Origin: Megaleporinus macrocephalus
Lineage: Eukaryota > Chordata > Actinopteri > Characiformes > Anostomidae
NCBI GenBank assembly: GCA_021613375.1
Contig: CM038705.1
Span: 11,670,711-11,734,710, forward strand
DNA: 64,000 nt
Reading direction: 5' to 3'
The translations under genes and the position numbers were made by a program. Positions 45,880-59,394 of the stretch are shown in pieces (the first letter of the stretch is position 1; each line of letters begins with the position of its first letter). The notes beneath the pieces were generated by a model that searched no databases, had not been told where the DNA came from, and was given only the letters and a program-made list of their open reading frames with translations.

Positions 45880-46570
45880 CCAATAATTATTTTAAGATAT
45901 TAGGTCATTAGTTTGAGATACTAGGTCATTATTTTGAGAAACATTTTCACTGTTGATTTGTGCTTCTGAGTAGAAAATAATTAAATGAATAAATAAAGAG
46001 CACAATGAGAAAGTTTCTCAATAGAATGTGAAAACATCTCAGAATAAGGAGATAGTATCTCAGAATGATGTAACATGTCAAAATAAAAATAAATCATTTT
46101 AATTTTTTTTTAAGTACAACAATAAATACAATAAAGTTTCTAAAAATAATGAGAAAACAAATCTCAGAATAATGAGATAGTAACATAAAATGACAGCATC
46201 TTAAAATAACAAGACAACATCTTAAAAAACTATTTAAAAAATAATAAATACAACAAGAAAGTTTCTCAAAACAGTGAGGAAAATAACGAGATACTATCTC
46301 AATTAATGACAGGCTTTAAAATAACAAGAAAACATCTTAAAACCTTTTAAAAATGTTAAATAGAATGAAAAAAGTTTCTCAAACCAGTAATAATGATGTA
46401 GAGATTTTTTTTAAATCTTAAAAAAGTACAAAATCAAATGCAACGAGAACGTTTTTCAAAATTATGGGAAAACATCTCGGAATAATGAATAAATAATTAA
46501 AATAATTTTTAAAATATGAGATATCTGCAGACAATGACTGTATTTCAAAATAATGACTTAGCAGTGTACT
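45880..46570. repeat. Degenerate tandem tract of palindromic ATCTCA..TGAGAT motifs
   Basis: About 700 bp in which short variants of TCTCAGAATAATGAGATA, AAAATAACAAGAAAACATCTTAAAA and GAGAAAGTTTCTCAAAA alternate. The motifs are partly self-complementary. It ends about 180 bp before the FXYD 5' exon. Confidence 0.75.
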
Positions 46571-46754
46571 TAAAAAAGAAAAAAAAACAGATGCTGAATT
46601 TGTATTATTTTTTTTTAGAGTGGAGAAGAACTAATAAGTGAACTCAGTAAACATTAGCACATTTGGGTTTCATTAAGTTTAAGACGCTCGGTTTATGTTT
46701 AATCTTGGTATGCACACATAAGGTAAAATAATGGGCTCAGCAGACTTCCGCATA

Positions 46755-47096
46755 CTGCTGGCAGTAGTTCTCCCCCCTCACTCTCTCTCTCCGGGCTTGG
46801 GGGGCACTGCTGCTTTGGACTAGAGCCGAAGGAGCTGCAGTGTCGTTAGCAATTAAAGCATTGAGGTATCGAAGAATAACTGAGTTTCTGGGTTAATTCA
46901 TCTGCTCCTGAGCTTTTCTCTCTCTCTCTGTCTCTCGTCTCTCAGTAAGAACCAGCGAGAGCCTGAAGAGTTAATAGCGAGCGCGAAGAAAGTTGAGGTA
47001 ACTCCGCTACACGTTGTGATTTGCCTCCTTCTTTCTCCTCCACCAGATTCAGACCCCTCACCAGACTTCACTCAGCGTTTGGTGCTGCACTAACTG
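46755..47096 (+). other. fxyd6: fxyd 5'-untranslated exon 1 (start approximate)
   Basis: This stretch is rich in CT tracts and relatively GC-rich compared with the AT-rich DNA on both sides, and it ends in a strong donor (CTG|GTAAGT, GT at 47097-47098). It contains short upstream ATGs but no frame joining the signal peptide exon, so it is read as untranslated leader. A weaker donor (GAG|GTAACT, exon end at 46997) could give a shorter exon. The transcription start is a guess from composition. No TATA box was recognised. A palindrome-rich tract lies just upstream (45880-46570). Confidence 0.5.
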
Positions 47097-47213
47097 GTAA
47101 GTTTTCCTTCCGTTTTTTAAACAGTTGTTTAGTCTGTTTTGAGCGAGTTTCTTGGTTAAAAACAAACAAACAAACAAGCAAACAAATTTTTTACCACAGA
47201 CTCGAACTCGCAG

Positions 47214-47290
47214 GTCCACCTTAAACGGTGCTGCTCTGCTCCGTCTACACGGGAGACACACAGTAACGGCTGCAGCGTTTAAGGTGGAAC
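47214..47290. repeat. Hairpin repeat, copy 1
   Basis: GTCCACCTTAAACGGTGCTGC and GCAGCGTTTAAGGTGGAAC are inverted arms around about 38 bp. A second copy is at 62073-62140. It lies 118 bp after the FXYD exon 1 donor. Confidence 0.7.
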
Positions 47291-49692
47291 GGATTTTTTA
47301 AAAAAAAACCGAGTAAAAAGCCAATTTTTAAACTTTAACTTAAAGCTTCAAGCTTTAAGTTTTCGGTTGTAGCTTCACTAAAACTTACTCTTGGTGGACT
47401 TTACAACATAGTTAGGACTTTTTCTGTCAGTGAATATAGTAGTTTTCCAAACAAGTACAGTTTTATTAGCGTTTCTTTGGAGCACGTGACCAACTAGATC
47501 ATGTTGCATTGACTTGTTTTGCAAACCTATAGCCTATGTACGTCTGCTGTGCACTAAATTCAGCGTTATGACAAACGCATGTAAAAATACCATATATACA
47601 TAAATGGTAAAGCGTTCCTCACGTTATAAATAATCCAAAAAGAGACTTCTGCAAATTAAACTAATTGATGGTGGACTGATCACACCATTGCATTTGCCTT
47701 TGGGATTAATTGCAAAAAATATTTCAACCAACTTCTGAGACTCAACTTTGGAGAACAGTATCCATAAAGGTTTCTAGGAAAACCCAAAAGCAGGTCTACT
47801 GAAAACAGTGGAAGCTGAAGTAAAGGCCAACTAATGGATATTCTGCATGGCTGTATGTGTAGTAAAAACATGAATCTCAATTTTTTTGTCAATTCAAAAC
47901 AATGATGAGTGGAGCAATGGAAAGGCTCAATCACAATAGATCATTAAATCTGGTTTCATCAACATACATTGGAAGTAATAAGTGTTTTTGTCCTCCCCTG
48001 TGAAGTTGCTATTTTGGAGATACTGTTTTTTTTCTTTGGACAGCGGACGACATGTTTTTCCTGATGCTAAAAGATGAACAATGTGTGCGTTAGACAGATG
48101 TGAGTCATATTTTGGGAAGATAACATTTGATAACAAAACAGACGTTAAAAATGGCCAGCAGGAGATAATAACTGCAAGTTGTTTTTTGGTTTATTCAGAC
48201 TATTCCCGAAGCCCTCCAACCCCTCCATTAAATATGTATCATGTAATTGTAAAGTGTGGAAGAGTGTTTGTTGTCCTGAGGCATCATTGTGAAATGGGGT
48301 GTTCAAGAAGCTGTATGTTTGTGTTCTAGACTGTTATATCATTTACATGTTTCTTTATAACCATAATGTACTGTGTTGGCTTAGGAGACATATTCAACAT
48401 CTGTAGCATATTCAGAAGCAACATGCTGTCCTCCAGTGAGCAAAACAGCATTCCCCTTCTGTAGGTTAGAGTTCTTTGGTGGGAATGAGACTGTGTTGTT
48501 GATGGCTGTGAGGGAATGTGGGAAGTGTAACTGGTCTGGTATGTGCTGGCTGTTCTCTCATAGCCTTGTGGCCTCCGGTCGCAGTTGAAACGCTTAGTTC
48601 CGTCTGTAACCCACTGACCAAATATCGTCAGTGCAGCTCTCCAACACTCCACCCCTCCGCCCTGTAGCCCGTCTGCCTGGTGCCCCACCATTCTCGAGGT
48701 GCCGGGCTGGAAATAGACACCTCTCGCCTTTCTTAGCTGAAAGGGTTAGGAGCACGCTGGGGGTTATACAAGTGAACTCCCTAAAGGAGACTGGCTGTAA
48801 CTGATAAGCACACAGACTCAAGGCCTCAGAGGTCAGCGTGAAACCAACAAAGTTATGCTTTCATACTGTGATGTGGTATGCTTGGGTTCAACTACTGTGT
48901 GCATGTTGTCCATCAGAAGGCCCAGCACTGGAGATGATAAATGATGCCCCAGCAAATGGATTGTAATATCATTTCACTTGAGCGTCTGTTGATGGGGAGT
49001 TTCATCGAGATGTACACAAAAAAAAAAACAATAAGAGATAAACAAACTCATTCAGAGCACTTTGATGTGAAGTGAGTTGCTCTAAAGAGCCAGAATTGCT
49101 CCCAGCTGTGGTGAAAAGAGCCAGGCTTTCAAGGAGTTGAATACCTCTGAAAGTTCCCTCATAGACAGCTTTACATAAAGTGGCTACAAGTATAATGCAA
49201 GTGCTGTAACACACTTGCAAAGCAAAATAGTCGCCAAAGAAAACATTGTTTAAAGATTTGCCATCATTTTACTATCACAAACATTTACATTTAGAAACGA
49301 GAAGACAAACTCAGAACATGGTGGTTTTGGAGAGTAAATAAAATGGCCATTATTTGTGCTGTGAACCCTGATTCCTATCTCCACTGCTGTAAAGCAATCT
49401 GATTCTAAAATAAACCATTTCAAAAATGTGTGGTATTGGTGAAATTTATACAACACAGATCTCAAATTTCAACATGATTTAAATTGATTTGCTTCAACCA
49501 TTTCATTATTATTCAGAACTATTTTATATCACACTTTAGGCTGTAGGAACTGTTTCTACCTAAAAACAGCATTATTATTTCTAATAATAAAGCCCAAGTA
49601 TTGAGGTAAAACTCCTCTTGTTTATTAAGTAGCCAACATATTAATTAAATAGATCATAAAAAGAAATAGCTGCTAGCAGCGATCATCATGGT
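47291..49692. other. FXYD intron 1, no gene
   Basis: Only the repeat fragment at 47941-48045 (shared with 27691) was recognised. Frames on both strands resemble nothing known. Confidence 0.45.
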
Positions 49693-49700
49693 CTAAGCAC

Positions 49701-50061
49701 TAGGGCTAAGTATTGTCAAGAACCTGGCAATACAATGGTCAAAATTCAATATATCACAATATCCTGTGATATTGCAAGCAAAGTGATTTTCAAATCCTAC
49801 TATTAAAACACACCACTATATGAACAGGTTTGCCAATGCTTACAATAGCACTGCGCCCTTGTTCTGCTTGTTAATGTTGGAGTTTGAGCTGAAAATAGAT
49901 TACAACACTGCCATCTAGTGGTCAGATATTTAAACACGACACTCAATGATTCACTGTCTGCCAGGAATCTGTGTATCGATACTGTGTTTTTGAGAATTGA
50001 TACTGTATCAGGCAACATAATATCCCGTTATTTGATATTCCGATATTTTCTTGCACCCCTA
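49701..50061. mobile_element. Short non-autonomous hAT element
   Basis: Perfect 8-bp duplication CTAAGCAC (49693-49700 and 50062-50069). Ends TAGGGCTAAGTATTG and CTTGCACCCCTA. Interior GATACTGTATC and CGATATT motifs are usual for this family. It lies in FXYD intron 1. Confidence 0.9.
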
Positions 50062-50069
50062 CTAAGCAC

Positions 50070-50859
50070 AGGAAGGCCAGGAGGCCAGTATGGGGTCATT
50101 CTAAAGATTGAAGATAAATGGTGGTCAGTTGGAGTTTAGAGAAAGGCTTTTGTTTGTCATATTTCTTCATAAGGGATCCATGAAGAAGATCCCTTATATG
50201 GCCAGCTTTATACAAATCTTTGGCATACATGCTCCACTTTGGCAGTAGCTACACTTCTGAGTTTCGAACCTGCTGATCTTGAGGCAAACTATTTACCAGT
50301 GAATCTATTCACTTGCATGAAACTGGTCTAAAGCCACTGCATGTTTTGGGTTATTTTTAAGCCTGATTTGATGGGAGCCAACCGATTTCATAACGTTTTC
50401 CATGCTGTGTAATCATCTGTGCCACAAGATTTCTGGTTGAGCAGAAAGAAGATTGCCTCTCTTATATTAACCTATCTGTGTTGACTGTTTGGAATTCAGT
50501 CGTGACTTGGCTAGGTTCTTAGGGTTTCTTCCCACAGTTGGACAGAATGGAGATACTTCTCCTATCATGACATCACTGGAAGTCTCCTCCTGACTATTTG
50601 GGGTCATTTCACTTGTGTGAAGGGTAAGGGACATATGGCACCTACCCTCCAAGTTTGGTGTCTGGATGATGCAAAAGGGGGGAAATGTGCAAATTGGATT
50701 AAACTGAGTTTTCCCTGACAGCGCTCTGCAGTTATTCAAACAAGGTTCCTACGCTCTGAAGTACCTGAAGTGGGTGTGTGAAATTCAGCAGAAGACTGCC
50801 CTGGAGGAACTCCAAGAAGTGTGTTTTTCCTCACACACTCTTTTTCTCCTGTTTTTTAG
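50070..50859. other. FXYD intron 1, 3' part
   Basis: No element or exon recognised. The intron ends with TTTTTCTCCTGTTTTTTAG, a good polypyrimidine tract. Confidence 0.5.
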
Positions 50860-50919
50860 GCGAGATGGATCTGTCCTTAGCAGCAGTACTTTGTTCTTCC
50901 TTCTTGGCGCCAGCATTGG
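50860..50919 (+). CDS. fxyd6: fxyd exon 2: start codon and signal peptide
   Basis: The acceptor TTTTTTAG is followed by GCGAG and the ATG at 50865-50867. The exon encodes MDLSLAAVLCSSFLAPAL plus one base of the next Ala codon, then the donor GTGAGT at 50920. The peptide has a short acidic start, a hydrophobic core and a small-residue end (ALA after splicing), a classic cleaved signal peptide with the site predicted before Ser-Thr-Met. The ATG context (CGAGATGG) is good. Longer reverse-strand frames through this position are shadows. Confidence 0.7.
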
Positions 50920-51807
50920 GTGAGTGTTCTTCTCGAATGTTCTCAGTTCTGTGCCCGCAGGCCCCCCACATATGATATGACTGTTCTCATGTTGAAAAAC
51001 ACACGTACTGTGTATTCCAGTTGTTGTCCGATTGTACATATCTTGTTTAGAGCTGTTATTGAAGTTACAGCTGGCTTGCAATCTCCGTGGCCTTGCAACC
51101 AGTTAAAGCTACCCAGTGTAACCTGTTTTCATGCATTTAAACCATGATGACAGCGCTATTCGCCCTCCTTTCACACACAGGGCAGCCTCGCCTTCGAGGA
51201 ATAGTTTGGCTGAAAGAAATATGCACAGTTTTGTCCTTTTGCCAAATGTAGTCAACCAGGCGGGACATTTAGGGTCAACTTTGCATTGCGTTGTGTTTCA
51301 AAGATGCTGCGGTAATACAGTTTCTCACTCAGAAAGAAGGATCACCAGCCTGTTGTGCTATTTGTGTAATATGTAGCATCATTTTGCTTCATTTATGTAC
51401 GTTGTTAGCGTTTCATATAGGAACACCACCCCAAATAAACATTGTACTATTCCTGTTAAGAAGGCTGTACAGATTCCCCCTAAAATATTTCTAGATATGT
51501 TTGCTAAGATGTAGAAGTTAACAAATTTTGCCCTTACACATACTTTTATTAACCTATATATATATATATATACATATATACATTGCAACTGCACTTGCAG
51601 TAGTGAGTACGTGCAGTGAATTAAGAAGGATTTCAGTTGTGCACAAGTTCAGAATTCATTATTGTTAAGTTGGTATTCTTTTCTATATTTAGCATTACAT
51701 TGATTTAGTGTTTTTTGGGGGTGGGGCACCAAATTAAGGTTGTTCATTGATGCTTTGTATTAGACATAAGTCCTTGTGTGTTTAATGATGTAGGGGTGTA
51801 CTGAGGC

Positions 51808-52224
51808 TAGGGCTGGGGCGACGTGTCGACGTAATCGATGCAAACAAAAACGAAATTTACAAACAAAGTTACAATCAATCGCATCTAAAGTTGTGGGACT
51901 GTTTCACACTGAAACACAACAGTGTGGTGCTCTGTCAGCTCTGCACAGTGGAGATGATCACAACAGTACAACTGCTATACACGAGACCTTGAAGCTCAAA
52001 CATCCCATAGAGCTTCATCAACACAGCAGCAGGACAGCACCTGTTTACTAGTTTTTCTTATTTTAGCAGATTATTTTAAAATTATTAACACGTGTAACAT
52101 GTCCAGTCGGAGCGTAGACTTTTAGTCTTTAACCATTTATAGATCATGTGCGTCACACTCACATTTGAGTATTCTAAAAATTATTTGTTAGATGAAGCGA
52201 TTAAGAAATGAATGCTTAGTTGCA
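51808..52224 (+). mobile_element. hAT relic with a BED zinc-finger scrap
   Basis: Starts TAGGGCTGGGGCGACGTGTC, the usual end of ZBED-type fish hAT elements. ACTGAGGC occurs on both sides (51800-51807 and 52225-52232). At 51890-52015 two frames together give LWDCFTLKHNSVVLCQLC and HNSTTAIHETLKLKHP, the C..C and H..H halves of a BED finger, separated by a frameshift. The right terminus seems to have lost about 6 bp. Confidence 0.7.
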
Positions 52225-52232
52225 ACTGAGGC

Positions 52233-54838
52233 CAGCATTTAGAAATTTCTGCAAGTGTCCAGATACAAATAAGACAATATTTTAACATAATCAGTCAAAA
52301 TCTATAAGAGCCATAATCAAAATCATTAGAAGGGCCAATAGATGATGCAGTCGTTCAGCGTCAATGCGTGACAGACATCACCATGAGAGAGCATATAGAT
52401 CCTTTACTTAAATAGACAGCTTGTGCTTTCTTAATTCATTTAATCTTTTTATTTATTATTATTATTATTATTATTTTTATTGCATTTTTTTCTCCTTTTT
52501 TCAGACAGCATACTCATGTCCCATAGGCAGGAGTAGGGTAATGCTTAGTGTACTGATACTGAGTCATTCTACCTCTACTTCTTATTCCACCACGTATAGA
52601 CTTGGTGAACAAATGTTTTGGGGGAACTTTATGGCACCGTCACAACATGTGTTTCCAACACTTTAGCACGCAGCTGAGATAACATGATACTAAACACCAC
52701 CTTAGTCTTCTTTTGGGATACTGTTACAATGATCCCGCAATACGTCAGCAACCAGCTGAGATTGACTGTGATTGAGTACCATAGGAACCTTGTAGCAGCA
52801 CCCTAGCAAGTATCTGGAATTACTGGGTGTGCTTTGTGGGCAACATCAGCACAGTGTTCTGAGGCAGGAAGGCACTCAGTCATGTTAATGTTTGTATACA
52901 ATGCTGCCTGCTGTTCCTCTGTTTTATAAAGGATGGATATGTACTTTACTGACTTACATATCCCATAATACTCTGTGCCAGCATCGATGTGGTTTGGGGA
53001 TGAAATACAGTACAGATACAGTGGACAAGCTGCCTTCTGAGGCACCAACTTGTGAGACAGAGAAGGCAGCAAGACGGCTGAATTCAGTTTCAGACACAGC
53101 CAGCGACTCGGTTAAGTTAATAGAGAACAGTTATTAACAGTTTCCTCAACTGCTGGTTTGTGTACCTTTGCATTTAACCTTTTATATCAAAGAAGCAAAC
53201 TTTCACACAAACATGTCTTGGCTGATTGACTACATGTGGAATGTCCCCCGAGGGGAAAACTGTAAATATTTATTTTCCTCCAAACTATTCCTTTAAACAG
53301 AGTAAACCTAGTCTTGGGATGCGAGGCACTGCATTCAGCAGTGCCTCCCTGTCGTGAACCCTGGTGTTTTTATTTCAAGGCTAGGTTTAATCTGTGTAGG
53401 AAAGCAGCCTTAACAACTGTATTTTCCTGGCCCATGTGTGTATGTGTGTGTGCACAGGGTCAGCTTTTGGCAGGGAAATGCCAGGTAAGTGTGCTGAGGC
53501 TTAGATGTGGCACATGTTCGCTCGTGTGCTTTCAGGTTCTTCAGCTGTTTGTGGCCAAGCTTTGTTCAGCATCGCTGTTCTGTTGTTGCTGTTGCCGCTG
53601 TGGGACTCCGCTCCGTAGTTTCCACTCCCTCCTTCAGGGTACGCCCGAGGCACGGGCCGGTCATTCCTTTATTGCAAATCCATTTAAAGTTAAACAAAAT
53701 GGGTCGTTAACGCAGCTGCATTGGGGGATGGTTGGGGTGGTTTATGGGTGCGGTGGGGACGGGTGGGGCAGCTCAAACAGTTGTATAGCAAAGTTTGGGT
53801 TCAACTTTGGGGGAAACTATGTTTTGTTGATTTTTTTAAACACTTCCTATATAGAGAGAGCACTTCTGCACATTGTACGGCACAGGTACTGTTTATTTGC
53901 TGAATTTAACATTAATTTAATTTATAGTTTCTGTTTTATTTCTTTTCAATATGTTTAAACTGCTTTAAGTACAATATTGGTAAGAAATAACATTTTAAAA
54001 CACTGACATATGGCATTGCCTGACACGATCGTATAAAAGTCAAAAGTCATTTAAAAGTAAAAGGGGCATTGGAGTTTTTGGACCAAGTTATATGTCTAGA
54101 ACGATATGTTGACAGTAGTAGTAGTTGTTGCTCACTTGCATCTGAACAACATCATCTGAGTTCTCATAGTGTAAATATACAAAACTTATAAAAACCTATA
54201 AATGTCAGATTCGTCCAATTCAAATCCCCAATATTTACGTAGTGCAGCTTTAAACATAGCAACTAATAGAAACAATAGAAACAGTGCGGAAGTAAAATTA
54301 AGAGCAGACTTTGAGAATCAACAAAACCTAGGGTTAGGGGTGTTCAGAGGGGTGTTCAAACTTTTGCATTTGACTAGTACTCTACACAAGCGATTAAATA
54401 ACCAAAGAGCGAAAAATCACACCACACACCATTATTGCCCCCCTAAGACAATTCCATTAACTTTTTAACGTTTCTACGTAACTTAAAAATAAAGGTTTTA
54501 TTCAGTTATCTGATCAAAATCTTTCAGAAACACTGAATTCCTTTAATAGCATGAAACGCTACAAATACAAATACACAGCTTTATTTCTGAGATGCGCAAC
54601 CTGTGTAGATTCGCCGGTGGAGCTGAATGGTAGATAATGACTGTCCGCCCGTCTTGTTGAACGCTGTTGGAAGATTGCAGTCAGGGCCTCCTCCTCACCT
54701 ATCACCAACCAGCTCTCCCAACTGCAACACCCTCAGTTACATCACTGTGCCCTCTAGATGTTCCAGCATTGAGATAGGATGGCACTATGGCACTGTTTCA
54801 GCTCACTGCCGCTTTTTATAAAGACTCAGTCAGAGAGG

Positions 54839-54840
<2 letters not shown>
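52233..54840. other. FXYD intron 2, no gene recognised
   Basis: A 214-codon plus-strand frame (53314-53958) has no recognisable domain, no conserved motif and a low-complexity Cys/Val run from GTGTGTGTG. A short (TTA)n lies at 52452-52475. Confidence 0.4.

Positions 54841-54927
<87 letters not shown>
54841..54927. repeat. (TA)n microsatellite, 87 bp
   Basis: Uninterrupted TA run. Confidence 0.98.
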
Positions 54928-54930
<3 letters not shown>

Positions 54931-57696
54931 ACACAACTCATGGTCCAACAAATGGTTCTTTTGGATGGTTAAATGGTTCTACATATATCACCAAGAAAAA
55001 CCCAAATTGCTCAAAATCCAAAAACGTAAATATAAAAAAAACCCCTAATAAAATTGTAATAGAAGTCATCTGAATGAACATCTAAATGTAGTAATGGGCG
55101 TCAGTCACTACATTGTTCTAATTTAGCAGCCAACAGAATCAGCCCTTCAGCCCATAAAGCATTACATAAATATCCATGTTCTACTGTTGGAGATTAAATT
55201 GCATGTCATTATTCCCAACTATCAGAATAAAATTTTGAAATATATACAAAATGCTACTGAATGAGTCGGTGAGAGAATAATATTCCCCCTTAAGAAGATA
55301 CTCCTACATCCCGCCCTGCCTCTGTAGTCTAGCTACTGAATGTGCATGGTTTCAGATCACATCAGGGTGCAATATTTGTTGTTTTCCCCACAAACTTGCG
55401 CACTAAGAGTGTTCTCATGAGTCTTCAAACGAACCTCTGAGATGAACAAAAGCAGTCCTTTGAAAAGAGAGTGCTCTTTTTCAGCACAAGAATAGACGTC
55501 TCCCAGGACTAGTCCTCGCAGTCCGTGTAAGAATAACAGTCATAATGTGAACGAGCTGCAGAGAGCACTTATTTTTAAGAGCTAAAGAAGTACGAGAGGC
55601 TGCTCTTCAATTTTTACCACTGATTTATTTTTAATTTATATCAAAGAGACGAGGAATCGTTATATAATCATACGATATTTGATGTGTTTACAAATGATGA
55701 GCTTCTATGTACACTTATTTTGATAACGTCTCTCTGAACAGCTCATCAGATGCCGTAGGACACTAGACGCATTCTCTCGCGCTCGCGCTCTCTCTCTCTC
55801 TCTCTCTGCCAAGTCAGCTCAAGTTGTGTGTGATCTTGGGTACATGAAGTTCTCTGTAGAGAAGATTTAAAAACAGTTTGTAAGACCCCCTGATAGACCC
55901 CCAGACCAAACCCCACATAAGTGTTATGAGTGCTAATGTTAGTGAGGTGTGACCTTTTAGAGGTTGTTGGAAGTTTAAGAAATGTTTCCAAACAATGGAC
56001 AAAAGAAGCACTTGTGCCTCGCACGAGCAGCCTTGTGACAGTGCGAGTATCACTGCGTTGCTGTCTCAGTGGAGTTCTGAGAATGGCTTGACCTTTGCGT
56101 CGTGCTTATTTTAGGGCTCCTACAAGCCCACAGTTAGATCGGACATAAGGGCCACACAACTTCAGCGTTACTAGTTTTTGTAATAAATGTGTAAAGTTGC
56201 CTCGTGCACAGCACCTATGTGAAGTAATTAGAACTATTTGTTATTTGTGTGTTCACACAGAGGAGTTTGACCCCCACTTTCAAGCCCTCCATGCAGTGAA
56301 AGACCCACTAGTGAACACAAGGGGTGTGCGATATGAATGTTGTCTACGGTAATATCTTAATTGCGTGTCCATACTGTGTGATAGCATAGTCTAAAGCTAG
56401 CATTGCTGCCTAAGCAACACACCTAAAGCTGAAAATAAGGGACTGAACCAGCAACCTCCCAGTCACAAAGCAACCTCCAGCCCCCAACGGCCCCCAGTGA
56501 CTTAGATTGGTGGGAAACCCGTTTAACCTGTTAAACCCGTTTCTATAAGCTGAGCACATCAGTGGAATTGGGGACATGTCTAGTTTGATGGTCAGTGTAT
56601 CAATAAAATGATATAAAAAAATGTGGACAATTCCAGTGTAATGGATTTTGACAGTGGTAGCTGTTGAACTGTAGTAAAAAGCCAACTTTGTAAACCGCTT
56701 TTTAGAAGTCATTCATTTAAAAGGGTCCCAAAAGTCCAGCTGCTTGAGCAGCGATGAAGCAGAGATAGGTTTACCCCAAAATATTCAGTGGTAGTATGAG
56801 ACCATGATTCATATTCATATGAACTGTTTTTGCAGTAAATGGCCTAGAGAAAATGGAAAACCCTAAACACACCCCCGGTCTAGCTCCAGTCTAGTATTAA
56901 GATCTTCAGTGTGTCTTATATGGACGGCTGTGAAAGTGAAGCAATTCAGAATAATGATGCACTATTTTTATAGATGGTAGCTGCCTTCAAGTAAATCATA
57001 TGCTTACCTGTCACCTGGTAGTACCCTGGGTTACCTCATGTCTAGAAAAGATGTGATGTTGTGCACTTGTTTGACACTCGTTAGCTTGTGGTTGGGTTTT
57101 ACACAGCAATGTTCTCTAAAAGTGGGTGAGCAACGGGTCAAAGTGGTTAGTAGATTGCAGCAGCCCCCTCTGTTGGTCCCCCCTGCTGCCCGGTCTCTTA
57201 AGGACTTATGTTTTCAATTCCTAGTTAAAATATACCAGACACAGTTGTTGAGTGTCGTAAGTGTTGCTAATGAGAGCTTGGTTAGTAGGCCAAATGTACC
57301 GCACAGCATGGGTGTGGTTGCAGCTAACTTATGACCAGCATTTAGAAGATACCAAAGTGCCTAAAAGCCCAAATCAACTGTTTTAGGTTGTGAGTGGAAC
57401 TCATGGCGTCTTGCAGTTAGTCATCATTAGTTTTCCTGAGGTTTTTTCTCCCTGTGATCTTTTTGCCTCCTTTTATCAGTGCTACCTGTCAGTGATTTCA
57501 CACATGCCCCGATCAGTGACCCCATCTAAGATAAAAAATTTGACCTCTCAACTTTAGTTATACCTATACTATATTATTTTTATTGGGCATTTACTTTATG
57601 TGGAGGGTTCTTTATATTTGAATTGGTTCTTAACCATGTATTGTACATTTCTTTTGGGGAGCCATAATGGCGTTTGTGAAGCTGTTGGAAAGAGAA

Positions 57697-57702
<6 letters not shown>
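54928..57702. other. FXYD intron 2, no gene recognised
   Basis: Contains a CT-rich tract at 55775-55808 and, near 56270-56475, a degraded piece of the 50-bp minisatellite family (CCCTCCATGCAGTGAAAGAC, CACTAGTGAACACA). Confidence 0.45.

Positions 57703-57751
<49 letters not shown>
57703..57751. repeat. (TA)n microsatellite
   Basis: TA run directly left of a hAT copy. Confidence 0.97.
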
Positions 57752-57752
<1 letters not shown>

Positions 57753-57760
57753 GTGTGTAT

Positions 57761-58484
57761 TAAAGATGGAAGGATCGATCGGCTATGTATCGTGTTGGCC
57801 AATTTTTAATCAAAATATGTGATCAGTGACCGACCGATATTTCTCCAATTTAGCCGATCCCGAAGGCCGATCGAAGGCGGTAAACAAATGAGCCTAATTT
57901 CTGTTTTTACAACTAGCGTTTCATCCAGAAGGAGGAGCCCTCCATGAAACCTCCTCTGGCCTATTTTAATCCCCCTGCAATTCCTATTTTAATACCTACC
58001 CTTTAGTTTTGGACAGACTGACTACAGCGGCGGCCTCGCGTGAACAGTTTTTGACGTTCACGGCACAAAACAAACAACCCAGAACACCATAAAGACCAGA
58101 TCTGACCGGTACGAACAGAACAGCAGTAACAATTCAAGATCTACATTTAATGATTACAGATTTCTGTTTAAAATAACAGAGTCTGTGTTTAATGACTGCA
58201 GTTTTTACTGCATTTTTTTAATTAGCTTTTTTAGTTTTAAATTAAGGGTCTAAATTGAATGATTGTAGTATTGGGGATATTTGTTTGATTTACTTTGTTT
58301 ATTTACTGTTAATTTTGCTAAAATATGATGCTATTTTACATGAGCTTGTTAAAAATGCTTACAAACCAGTTTCGACCATGTTTCATGACTTTCCTGAGCT
58401 AATAGGTACGTGTAGCCTTGCCGTGGCATGTAGCCCCGCCCTCGATCGGAATCAGGTTTAAAAATGCTGATCGGTCAATCTTTA
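57761..58484 (+). mobile_element. hAT family 1, copy 2
   Basis: Ends TAAAGATGGAAGGATCGATC and GATCGGTCAATCTTTA. The interior is collinear with 59395-60196, including CAGATCTGACCGGTACGAAC and AATTCAAGATCTACATTTAA. Target duplication not clear because the site is within a (TA)-rich stretch. Confidence 0.85.
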
Positions 58485-59081
58485 ATATATATATAAATAT
58501 AAAAGTGTGTTATATAACATAAAATATGTTTTTCTTCCACCTATCACATGTACGTTTATTTCCTGTTTTTTTGTCAGCGTTTATATGATTCCGTCCAGGC
58601 AACACAACTCATACATAACTAACTTTCCACATTCAACACTGCGACATCTTTACGACACATATGACAGACTTGTACAACCTATTTTACAACGTGATCATCC
58701 TGAAAGCATCCTAAAACAGATTTAACATCTGTTAACATACGATCCGTGCACTATTTTTATCTCTCCTGAGATGACCGCACGGGTTAGTCTGGGACCATTT
58801 CATTATAGAACTGCACACGCCTGGGACATTTATTTTACTACACTGTGTTTACTTCACTGTGTCCAGCACACAGTCTAATGTTACCTTTAATGCGCTGACA
58901 TTAAGCCTCTCAAGCTAGTTAGCTTAATACCAGCGTGAGTACAAAGTGGGTTGGAACTTGGGGGCTTTGTGTTGCTTGTGTTTTGTCATCGTGCTGCTGT
59001 GAAATGCCACCTGCACTTTTGTGTATTATGTATTGCGACACATTGTGACTTGTGGGTGTTGCTGTCCTGAGTTCACCTCGC

Positions 59082-59112
<31 letters not shown>

Positions 59113-59394
59113 ATATAGATAGGTAATTAGATAGAGAGAGATGCTTACATGTTGGGACAGGGCAAGTTTACCCGTTTACCTGTGCAAAGGTTAAAAGATG
59201 TTGTTGTTTTTTTTGCATTCCACAAACTTCCCAGTCTTGCATTGCCCTGTCCCAGCTATTTGCACCTTCACATTTGGAATTAGTGTATTTGAACAAAGTT
59301 AATTAAAGTAGCTTTGCTGACTTTTCATTGCTTTCTTGTTTTTTGTGTTCCACCTGCTGTCCTTTTAAACAAACCTTTTGGAATTGGTTTTGTA
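58485..59394. other. FXYD intron 2 between two hAT copies
   Basis: No gene. A (GT)n run lies at about 59080-59115. Confidence 0.5.

Noticed and set aside
53314..53958. 214-codon plus-strand open frame
   Set aside because: Longest non-array frame, but it lies in an intron, has Cys/Val runs from GT repeats and Gly-rich low complexity, and shows no motif. Its length is compatible with chance in 64 kb.
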